A stretch of 5,342 bases of DNA from Pseudomonadota bacterium (GTDB lineage Bacteria > Myxococcota_A > Bradymonadia > UBA4248), in contig WQTY01000179.1 in the NCBI GenBank assembly GCA_009786045.1, positions 1 through 5,342 on the forward strand, read 5' to 3'. A program made the translations under genes and the position numbers. Under the pieces are notes generated by a model, which saw only the letters and a list, made by a program, of their open reading frames with translations, was not told the DNA's origin and did no database searches. Below, in pieces: positions 1 to 5,342 of the stretch (within the stretch, counting starts at the first letter, position 1; every line of letters begins with the position of its first letter).

Positions 1-2
1 CA

Positions 3-92
3 CCTCTGGGGCGTTGCGGGGTGTCCCCGCAGAGGGGGTAGCCGCGTATCGGCCGTCAGGCCGATAGCGGCGCAGGGGGCGGCTGCCCCCGC
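3..92. repeat. Cluster of three GC-rich imperfect hairpins
   Basis: Three inverted repeats follow each other with almost no spacing. The first has CCTCT (3-7) facing AGAGG (31-35) around an inner stem GCGGGG (16-21)/CCCCGC (25-30). The second has GCCGC (41-45)/GCGGC (67-71) continuing, after a bulged G46, into TATCGGCC (47-54)/GGCCGATA (59-66) with loop GTCA. The third has GC (72-73)/GC (91-92), a bulged A74, then GGGGGC (75-80)/GCCCCC (85-90) with loop GGCT. No T-run follows the last stem, so it is not a classical intrinsic terminator. The block could be a REP-like intergenic repeat, a structured RNA end or the 3' region of a gene to the left. The stems are seen directly; the function is unknown. 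Confidence 0.6.
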
Positions 93-99
93 AAATGTC

Positions 100-128
100 T
101 TGACAAATTGGCAAAAATGCGGTTTTTT
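100..128 (+). promoter_or_regulatory. Probable sigma-70-type promoter of the tRNA gene
   Basis: A perfect -35 box TTGACA lies at 100-105. A 17-base spacer leads to a poor -10 match, TTTTTT at 123-128. The bases after it (129-133, GCGCC) are GC-rich, like the discriminator of stringently controlled stable-RNA promoters. Transcription would start near 135 and leave a leader of about 30 bases for RNase P to remove. The -35 box and its position are persuasive, while the -10 box is weak. GCAAAAA (111-117) can also pair with TTTTTGC (124-130) across the spacer and -10 region. Confidence 0.5.
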
Positions 129-165
129 GCGCCGAATTGCGCTTCTGCTTTTGAAGATGCATGGC

Positions 166-241
166 GGCCCTGTAGCTCAGATGGATAGAGCTGGAGATTC
201 CTAATCTCTGTAAGTCGCAGGTTCGACTCCTGCCAGGGTCA
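166..241 (+). tRNA. tRNA-Arg (anticodon CCT)
   Basis: The full cloverleaf can be folded by hand. The acceptor stem is 166-172 with 234-240 (one G-T pair) and the discriminator is A241. The D stem is GCTC (175-178)/GAGC (188-191) with a 9-base loop containing GG. The anticodon stem is GGAGA (193-197)/TCTCT (205-209) around loop TTCCTAA, placing anticodon CCT at 200-202. The T stem is GCAGG (217-221)/CCTGC (229-233) around loop TTCGACT. It should read the arginine codon AGG. The terminal CCA is not encoded, since the bases after A241 are TAC, so it must be added by the CCA-adding enzyme. The variable region is 7 bases (210-216), slightly longer than the usual 4-5. Confidence 0.95.
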
Positions 242-258
242 TACGAATGGCATGGTGT

Positions 259-307
259 GGCAAGCCGGGTGTTTGATTTTGTGTGGCTTGCCCAATCGTC
301 ATTTTTT
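259..307 (+). terminator. Possible terminator or attenuator after the tRNA
   Basis: A perfect 8-bp inverted repeat, GGCAAGCC (259-266) and GGCTTGCC (285-292), encloses an 18-base loop. A run of six T follows at 302-307. Nine bases separate stem and T-run, and the loop is large, so it is not a textbook intrinsic terminator. It sits where the tRNA transcript would be expected to end, just before the methyltransferase gene. Alternatively it may only limit read-through into that gene. Confidence 0.35.
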
Positions 308-325
308 AAATCGGGATGTTTGGCG

Positions 326-1051
326 ATGGTGTCGTATGGCCCGGTAGCAAAGTACTATGACGATTTGATGTCTTCGGTAGACTACGACCTGTGGTTTTCG
401 CACTATATGGGTTTGTTGTCGCTCAGTGCTCGCCCGATCGAGCGAGTTCTTGAGCTTGGGTGCGGCACGGGGAATTTTACCAGGCGTTTGCTGGCACACT
501 TTAGTGTCGTGGCCGTGGATGCTTCCGAAGCCATGTTGTCTGAAGCCAGGGTGAAGTTTTCTGATTCCGACCGCGTTTCGTGGATTTGTGCCGATATGGC
601 ATGCTTTGTGGCCGATGGGGAATTTGATGCTGCCGTGGCCGCATTCGATGTCATGAATTACGTGCCGGATATCGCATCGCTGGAGGCTGTTTGCCGGTCT
701 GTTGCGGCAAAAATTTGCCGGGGAGGGCGTTTTATCTTCGACGTCAATACCCAGGAAGCCTTTCAAAAGCGCCTGTTTGACGAGGATGTTACCGATTGTG
801 CGAGGGACTATGCGCATGTCTGGCGTGGCCATTATGATCCCGATACGAGGATAGAGCGCGTGGAGATGCAGTTTTGTTGTGGGGAGGATCGATTTCGCGA
901 AGTGCATGAACAACGTGCGCATACGCGCGAAGAGATTCGCCATGCATTGCAGGTGTCAGGTTTTGAGCGGATTTATTTTTTCGATGCCGCAATGATGACT
1001 GTGCCGTGCGATGCGTCGGATCGCTGGATTGTCTGTGCGACCAAACGATGA
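326..1051 (+). CDS. Class I SAM-dependent methyltransferase, YqeM-like
   Basis: This 241-residue cytosolic protein should transfer a methyl group from S-adenosylmethionine; the substrate is unknown. It opens with a YGPVAKYYDDLM block followed by a DYDLW segment, typical of the YqeM-type family. SAM motif I is ELGCGTGN (43-50). An acidic residue ends strand 2 (VVAVD, D65), ADM follows at 89-91 and the FDVMNYV segment at 107-113. A GGRFIFDVNT strand (133-142) and a late EQRAHTREEI helix complete the fold. The reading frame extends upstream to a GTG at 257, but that adds 23 residues unlike the family, crosses the hairpin at 259-292 and would start 15 bases after the tRNA. ATG 326 puts the family N-terminus at the start, so it was chosen. 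The upstream GGGAT is a weak ribosome site. The gene converges on the peptidase gene. The fold is sure; the exact subfamily is less so. Confidence 0.88.
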   Translation: MVSYGPVAKYYDDLMSSVDYDLWFSHYMGLLSLSARPIERVLELGCGTGNFTRRLLAHFSVVAVDASEAMLSEARVKFSDSDRVSWICADMACFVADGEFDAAVAAFDVMNYVPDIASLEAVCRSVAAKICRGGRFIFDVNTQEAFQKRLFDEDVTDCARDYAHVWRGHYDPDTRIERVEMQFCCGEDRFREVHEQRAHTREEIRHALQVSGFERIYFFDAAMMTVPCDASDRWIVCATKR

Positions 1052-1057
1052 GGGCGT

Positions 1058-2131
1058 TTAGGGCGAACGGGGTAAGGTACGCGTCACAGGCTTATCGGAG
1101 GATTTTTTGGGTTTGTTGGTGTAGCTGGGGCGTTTTTTTTGTGCAGGCTTTTTCTTTGACGTGGCATTGGCGGGTTTTGTGGTTGTTTTGGGTTTTGCAC
1201 CTGAACAATTCAGGCTCGTGTTGGGGAGGCCAATGTAGGGGGCGAGGTCTGCGCGGGTTTTTTGGGGTGTTTCCATGTCGATGTGGACATGTGGCGCAGT
1301 TTCCTGGATGGCCGTGGATCCCATGATGCCAAGGTGTTCGCCTGCTTCGAGGATGCTTCCTGGCTTAAGGTCGGGCCTGACGTCGGCCAGATGCATATAC
1401 CGGATGGTGTATCCTGCCAGTTCTCCTTCAAGGACTTCTGTCGAGATGATGGTGCCGCTTCGCCATTTGCCGTAGTTGCGTGTGAATGGGTAGACAGCGC
1501 CATAGCCTGGAACAAAGATCAATCTGTCGTAGGTTTTCCCAGCTCTCTGTGTCGTGCCGGGCCGCATGTCGGGGCGGCCAAAATTCGCTGCATCTTCGCT
1601 CGCCCGGCCGATGAACGTGACGCGAGAGCGAGTGACGGCATTCACCACCGTGCCCATCCCCCCGTGAGGTTGCCCCACGGTGCCGATGTCCAATCCTCTG
1701 TGCCGGCAGCGATTGCCGTCATACAGGCGCATCAGATGGTCGTAGGGATAGGGTTGAACGAATCCTGGGGCTATTTCCAATCCGAGCTCGGATGTGCCTT
1801 GGGGTGATGGCCATGTTTCGAAGGGCATCGCTTTGTATCGTGCATCTTCTTCGCGAGTTTTTGGCGTTTTCGTGTCGGTCTTTGTATCGGCCGTTGCAGC
1901 GGGCTTTTTGGTGTTTGATGAAGCGGGTTTCTTGGTGTTTTGGGGCTTTTTGGTATTTTGGGGCGTCTTGCGGGAGGTATTTTTTGAGGTTGCTGGTGTG
2001 TTTTTCGATTCTTTTGGCGATTTATCTGGTGTGGAGTTTTGGGCAAACCCCTGCATGGGGAGCAGGAGACAGATGATCAACAGCGCGAAGCTGACCCCTG
2101 GCAGAGGTCTCAGGCGAAGTTTGTGTATCAT
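1058..2131 (-). CDS. Secreted M23-family (LytM-type) metallopeptidase with basic linkers
   Basis: This 357-residue protein is probably an exported zinc endopeptidase that cuts peptidoglycan peptide cross-links. A basic start (KLRLR) and a hydrophobic segment (about 13-26) form a signal peptide with likely cleavage after GFA (28-30). Residues 32-92 are a disordered K/T/P/N/S-rich linker with three NTKKP units. The M23 domain carries HRGLD (H144, D148), YMHL (H247) and HVH (H281, H283). By LytM analogy H144, D148 and H283 bind zinc, and H247 and H281 are catalytic, so the site looks intact. The H144-H247 gap of 103 residues is about twice that of LytM, implying an insertion. The mature part has only two cysteines, C142 and C309. 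A K/P-rich tail fills 310-357. The frame is open to a start at 2206 inside the upstream gene, but ATG 2131 follows GAGGA (2137-2141) by 5 bases and begins the signal peptide, so it was chosen. The exact substrate bond is unknown. Confidence 0.92.
   Translation of the reverse strand: MIHKLRLRPLPGVSFALLIICLLLPMQGFAQNSTPDKSPKESKNTPATSKNTSRKTPQNTKKPQNTKKPASSNTKKPAATADTKTDTKTPKTREEDARYKAMPFETWPSPQGTSELGLEIAPGFVQPYPYDHLMRLYDGNRCRHRGLDIGTVGQPHGGMGTVVNAVTRSRVTFIGRASEDAANFGRPDMRPGTTQRAGKTYDRLIFVPGYGAVYPFTRNYGKWRSGTIISTEVLEGELAGYTIRYMHLADVRPDLKPGSILEAGEHLGIMGSTAIQETAPHVHIDMETPQKTRADLAPYIGLPNTSLNCSGAKPKTTTKPANATSKKKPAQKKRPSYTNKPKKSSDKPVTRTLPRSP
1061..1204 (-). other. Lysine/proline-rich C-terminal tail of the M23 protein
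   Basis: The last 48 codons of the peptidase gene encode a strongly basic, low-complexity tail dominated by K, P, T and S, with no acidic residue except one D. It lies beyond the catalytic HVH motif and beyond C309. Such tails may bind the anionic wall or polysaccharide, which is inference. It contains an A8 run on the coding strand (1133-1140), spanning codons 331-333 (Q-K-K). Confidence 0.7.
1856..2038 (-). repeat. Low-complexity linker with NTKKP units in the M23 protein
   Basis: Residues 32-92 of the peptidase are almost wholly K, T, P, N, S, A and D. The unit NTKKP occurs at 59-63, 65-69 and 73-77, and TKTDTKTPKT follows at 83-92. The segment joins the signal peptide to the catalytic domain. 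It probably acts as a flexible spacer, perhaps with affinity for anionic wall polymers; this is inferred from composition. The matching DNA is very T/G-rich on the + strand. Confidence 0.75.
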
Positions 2132-2146
2132 GAGGTTCCTCTCATG
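2129..2146 (-). promoter_or_regulatory. Stop/start junction hairpin holding the ribosome site of the peptidase gene
   Basis: On the - strand CATGAG (2146-2141) pairs perfectly with CTCATG (2134-2129), leaving the loop AGGAAC (2140-2135). The 5' arm contains the TPR gene's stop TGA (2144-2142). The Shine-Dalgarno GAGGA (2141-2137) spans the last stem base and the loop. The 3' arm contains the peptidase start ATG (2131-2129). A ribosome finishing the TPR gene would open the stem, so this arrangement could couple translation of the second gene to the first. The pairing is seen directly; the regulatory role is inferred, and a 6-bp stem is only modestly stable. Confidence 0.5.
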
Positions 2147-5100
2147 GCATGCGAATGGCGTGGAGCCGTCGGAGCTGTCGGCTGCGTGCAGTATCATTCG
2201 CAACACCTGTCAGATAAAGGTAGGCAGATAACAGTGGTTCAGAGGCGAGGATATCGGTGTCGGAAAGTGCAAGCACGCGGTTGGCGAAATCAAGACGTTT
2301 GGCAGCTGCTCTGGCATCATTTCGGGTATTGTCGGCCAGTGCTCTGAGGATGAGATCATGTCGGCGAAGGGCTTTGGGCGTTTGTTCCAGGACTTCAAGT
2401 GCCAGGTCGACATACTCGTGTTTTGCCAGTGTGACGAACATGGGTACGAGAATGGTGTTCGAGTCAAAGCTTCTTGAGCGAGCCTTGCGGTAGTCGTTCA
2501 TGGCCTGCTCAATGTCTCCTCGCTCGACACGAAGAATGGCGCGCCAGAGATAGGGGAGATAGGCGTGGGGATAGGCCTGGAGCGTTTGATCGATGAACTG
2601 TTCCAGCACATTCCAGGCCTGGCGACTGGCGAAGGCCTGCATAGCTTCTTCGTAGATCTCAAGCGGCCAGAGTGACAGGGAGGCTGCTTGTTGGTAGTGG
2701 GTTGCGGCCTGATGCAGGTCGCCTGTGTCGAGCGCCCGGCGTGCGGCCAGTTGCTGAGCATAGGCATGGTCAGCCTTTGTGAGAAAGTCTGGGATTTCTG
2801 CTTTTGCCTGGGTGAACTTCCCGGCAATCTGCATCCATAAAAAGGGTGCTGCACCTTCGGAGAGTACCCTGGCAATGGCGACTGCCTTGTCCGCATGATT
2901 CTCTTCGAGGTTCAGTGCGAGATCATCAAGCATCATGTTGACGGTATTTGGGCTATGCGCATGTCTTTGGCTGTGAATGTGCCGGCGCAGTTCGATGGGA
3001 GACAGGTGATGCAATCTGGCGGCTTCATGCCAGTATTCCGATATCTGCATCGCCATGTGAGAACCTTTTTCGAGGCTTATGATGGCATCATCGATCTGAC
3101 TGCACTGCTCTGTAGTGGAGAGTGTTCCGCAGGGGGACTCAGATGGCAGGAGGACGCAGTGCTGTCCTTGTGCCACGGAGAGTTTTAGCCAAATCAGTTC
3201 CGAATCTGGCTGAATTTTGAGTGCATCGCGCAAGGCCTCCTGCGCTTCCCGGTTAAATTCGTAGCCGTATCTCAATGCGTGATCGGCAAATTGCAGCAGG
3301 AAGGTTAGTTTTTGCGGACGGGAATGAATGTTTTTTGTGAGGTGGCCGATAAGATCGGAATGGTTAGGGTTTGTACTGACGTGTTGAAGTGCCATCGAAA
3401 TGACATTCCCAAAGGCGTGTGGAGGGGCATGATCAATCCAGTAGACAATCACGTCTTCTGGGATGGCGAGTATGACTTCTTTGGAGATCGGCATTGTCCA
3501 CCGATCTGGTGAAGCTTTTCGAAGTGCGTCAGAAATATTGTCTGATTTGACGCCAAAGTTAGCCATGTGCCACGCAACTTCCAGGCGCCAGGTATCGGAG
3601 AGCATGGGCCAGACAGATGAGGCTGCCTCAATGCTCTCTTTATCGTAGCCATATTGTGCAAATGAGGCCAGTGCTTTGGGGATATCCTGGTCTGGCATGG
3701 CGCAGGTGTAGAAACACTGGAGTGCCTGCAGTGGGTTCTCCTGGCGAAGTGAAGTTTCGATGCGCTGGATGGCACGGACATCCAGGTCGGTGTGTGTGAT
3801 GAGAGATTGTGCCTGTGGGATGAAGTCTGAATTTGAAGCGGCAAGTATTTCATATAATTGCTGATCAAAGGCACTGCGCCGCCGTTTCGTCATGTTGGCT
3901 CTGAGGGCGGACAGGGCCTCTTTGATGGAAGATGTGGCCTGTGGACAGGCGAGGAGGGCACTTGCCCAAAGCTCAGGCTGGGTTGTGCTGGGGAGGTAAA
4001 GGAGGGCCTCACAGGGGGATGGGCCGAGAAGCGCCTGGTTTGCCATTCTGGCGGCGACTTGTGAGCTGTGCCGGGGGGAGAAGCTGACATAACGCTGCAT
4101 CGTCTGTTGGGTTACCGGCAGGCTGTTTACCTGCATATGGGCATCCTCGATACGAATGAGCGAATCGAGCGCCATTTCGAATTGCCCTTCGGCTTCGAAC
4201 AATTCGATGGCGTCCATGGCGTTGAGCATGGCGCCTCGTTCGAGCAACGGTATCATGACTTCGGCAACAGGATGAGCGATGGCTTCGGCAAGGCGCATCC
4301 GAATGAGATCCATATCGCCGGAATCCATGGCGATTTTGAGGTTTTCCTGCTTGAGCCTTACGTTCATCTGGGCAGATTGATCGGATGGATACGCATGCAT
4401 GTAATGCTGTATCAGATGCCTGGCTTCCGTCCAGTTTCCCATCGACTGATAGAGCGAAACCAGGTCGAAGAGCTGTGCATAATCTGAGCGGGACAATTGG
4501 TTGCGATACTCTCGCTGTCTGTGCTCATCCGACAGGGCAATCGCAAGCCTGAGGAGGATGTGGTTTGGAATGGTGCCAAAACGTCTGGCTTCTTCGTACC
4601 AGGTGAGTGCCTCCTGAGTTTGGCCATAGCGTTCGTAAGCCTGGGCAATCCATTCGAGGCGATGAAACTTGCCTCGCGCGGCTTGCAGCTGACTTTGCCA
4701 GAGACGTTGTGCCCCTTCATGTTCCGGCGCACGTTTGGACAGAGAAAACGACAAGTCCAAAACTTCGCGTGAATCAGGCCGAAGGATGGTGAGGTAAGTC
4801 AGATGCCGTACAGCATCATCCCAAAGGCCACGCTGGATGCAGGTTTGTGCCAGAATCTTTTGGATGTCCGCATTTCTTGGGTCCGATTGTTCCAATTGTT
4901 GGCGGTAGCGGGCGATTTGTGTTTCATCGTTTCGTTCTGCCGCCAAACGCACCAGTGACTGATAGGCCGCGATTCGCGCTTTCAAATCCCCCTTGGACAG
5001 CATTCGTGTCAGGGGGACCTGTGCCAGGTCGAGCCGTTGTTCACGCTCAAGCAAACTGAGCAGGTCGTCGATGTCTGTCTGCTGGTGAAAGGTGTCGATG

Positions 5101-5342
5101 ATTTTCAGGGTGACTTTATCCTGGCAGCCAGAGCGCAGGCAGGCGCGGATATGGGCGAGTTTGGCGCCTTTGCCATAGCTGCGGGCATCCTGACTGCCAG
5201 TGAAGGCTTTAACGGCGAGGGCATCGTTGCGGATGCTTTCCAGAAAAATCCCCGTTCCGACACGAGCCTCTGCGGTTTGGATGTCGATGAGCCTGGCGTA
5301 GCCGGTGTGCATGTCTTCGCGCAGCGCTTTGCTTGCGGCAGG
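2142..5342 (-). CDS. Large TPR-repeat protein, 5' end outside the window
   Basis: The frame is open from the right edge (first codon 5342-5340) to TGA at 2144-2142, giving 1066 visible residues. An in-frame ATG at 5310-5312 is preceded by ten more open codons, so the true start, and any signal peptide, is beyond the window. The protein is almost all helical with tetratricopeptide-like pairs. The clearest, counted from the first visible residue, are at about 161-190, 229-257 (AYERYGQTQEA), 289-320 (LYQSMGNWTEA), 373-400, 862-890 (RRALDTGDLHQA), 928-956 (RVERGDIEQA) and 965-990. The middle part (about 410-850) is more diverged. Ten cysteines occur at 68, 73, 168, 444, 466, 543, 547, 729, 738 and 747, several close together, which would suit disulfides outside the cytosol. 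No barrel-like or enzymatic C-terminal domain is seen. Such proteins are usually interaction scaffolds. Its stop lies 10 bases before the coupled peptidase gene, suggesting an envelope role. A distant relation to NfrA- or PelB-type export TPR proteins is possible but unsupported. Confidence 0.85.
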   Translation of the reverse strand, partial: PAASKALREDMHTGYARLIDIQTAEARVGTGIFLESIRNDALAVKAFTGSQDARSYGKGAKLAHIRACLRSGCQDKVTLKIIDTFHQQTDIDDLLSLLEREQRLDLAQVPLTRMLSKGDLKARIAAYQSLVRLAAERNDETQIARYRQQLEQSDPRNADIQKILAQTCIQRGLWDDAVRHLTYLTILRPDSREVLDLSFSLSKRAPEHEGAQRLWQSQLQAARGKFHRLEWIAQAYERYGQTQEALTWYEEARRFGTIPNHILLRLAIALSDEHRQREYRNQLSRSDYAQLFDLVSLYQSMGNWTEARHLIQHYMHAYPSDQSAQMNVRLKQENLKIAMDSGDMDLIRMRLAEAIAHPVAEVMIPLLERGAMLNAMDAIELFEAEGQFEMALDSLIRIEDAHMQVNSLPVTQQTMQRYVSFSPRHSSQVAARMANQALLGPSPCEALLYLPSTTQPELWASALLACPQATSSIKEALSALRANMTKRRRSAFDQQLYEILAASNSDFIPQAQSLITHTDLDVRAIQRIETSLRQENPLQALQCFYTCAMPDQDIPKALASFAQYGYDKESIEAASSVWPMLSDTWRLEVAWHMANFGVKSDNISDALRKASPDRWTMPISKEVILAIPEDVIVYWIDHAPPHAFGNVISMALQHVSTNPNHSDLIGHLTKNIHSRPQKLTFLLQFADHALRYGYEFNREAQEALRDALKIQPDSELIWLKLSVAQGQHCVLLPSESPCGTLSTTEQCSQIDDAIISLEKGSHMAMQISEYWHEAARLHHLSPIELRRHIHSQRHAHSPNTVNMMLDDLALNLEENHADKAVAIARVLSEGAAPFLWMQIAGKFTQAKAEIPDFLTKADHAYAQQLAARRALDTGDLHQAATHYQQAASLSLWPLEIYEEAMQAFASRQAWNVLEQFIDQTLQAYPHAYLPYLWRAILRVERGDIEQAMNDYRKARSRSFDSNTILVPMFVTLAKHEYVDLALEVLEQTPKALRRHDLILRALADNTRNDARAAAKRLDFANRVLALSDTDILASEPLLSAYLYLTGVANDTARSRQLRRLHAIRMP

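Noticed and set aside
111..130. GCAAAAA/TTTTTGC stem as a terminator upstream of the tRNA
   Set aside because: The T-run is inside the stem rather than after it, and the region overlaps a well-placed -35/-10 arrangement for the tRNA.
299..943. A 214-codon open frame on the - strand
   Set aside because: It lies opposite the methyltransferase gene, whose SAM motifs are clear on the + strand. Its own translation shows no domain, signal or repeat.
1133..1140. T8 run as a terminator for the methyltransferase
   Set aside because: No inverted repeat precedes it, and it is explained by Gln-Lys-Lys codons on the opposite strand.
228..1420. Possible att repeat: 9-bp match between the tRNA 3' part (228-236) and 1412-1420
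   Set aside because: The match is short, falls inside the peptidase coding region, and no integrase or island genes are present.
1262..1807. A 181-codon open frame on the + strand
   Set aside because: It is antisense to the M23 catalytic domain, whose HRGLD and HVH motifs prove the - strand reading. The + product has no recognisable feature.
2132..2206. Longer N-terminus for the M23 gene, starting at 2206 inside the TPR gene
   Set aside because: It would bury the signal peptide behind 25 residues and ignore the strong ribosome site directly before ATG 2131.
1794..2231. Phe/Val-rich + strand open frames suggesting membrane proteins
   Set aside because: They are the reverse reading of the lysine-rich linker of the M23 gene, where AAA/AAC codons become TTT/GTT. 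The hydrophobicity is an artefact.

Overview
The window looks like ordinary chromosomal DNA from a bacterium, probably Gram-negative and perhaps a proteobacterium. G+C content is a little above half, judged by eye from a few lines. The evidence for this lineage is indirect: an exported M23-type cell-wall peptidase coupled to a very large TPR protein, and a tRNA gene that does not encode its 3' CCA. No feature fixes the genus.

Layout. Bases 1-165 are non-coding. They hold three closely packed GC-rich hairpins (3-92) and then a likely stable-RNA promoter (-35 TTGACA at 100-105). A tRNA-Arg with anticodon CCT lies at 166-241 on the + strand. It is followed by a hairpin and T-run that may end the tRNA transcript. 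A class I SAM-dependent methyltransferase gene of the YqeM-like type follows at 326-1051 on the + strand.

The rest of the window is on the - strand. A large TPR-repeat gene enters from the right edge with its 5' end missing (5342 down to 2142). Ten bases after its stop comes a secreted M23 metallopeptidase gene (2131 down to 1058). The two - strand genes look like an operon with coupled translation: the second gene's Shine-Dalgarno sequence lies directly after the first gene's stop, inside a small hairpin that also holds the second start codon. The peptidase gene converges on the methyltransferase gene, with only 6 bp between their stop codons and no recognisable terminator.

Functionally, the peptidase probably cuts peptidoglycan cross-links in the envelope, and the TPR protein could be a scaffold acting with it; this is inferred from the coupling. 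The methyltransferase and tRNA-Arg are housekeeping-type genes with no visible link to that pair. I see no mobile element, CRISPR array or clear novel defence system. The best leads are the coupling hairpin, the unidentified TPR protein with ten cysteines, the unusual build of the peptidase and the hairpin cluster upstream of the tRNA.
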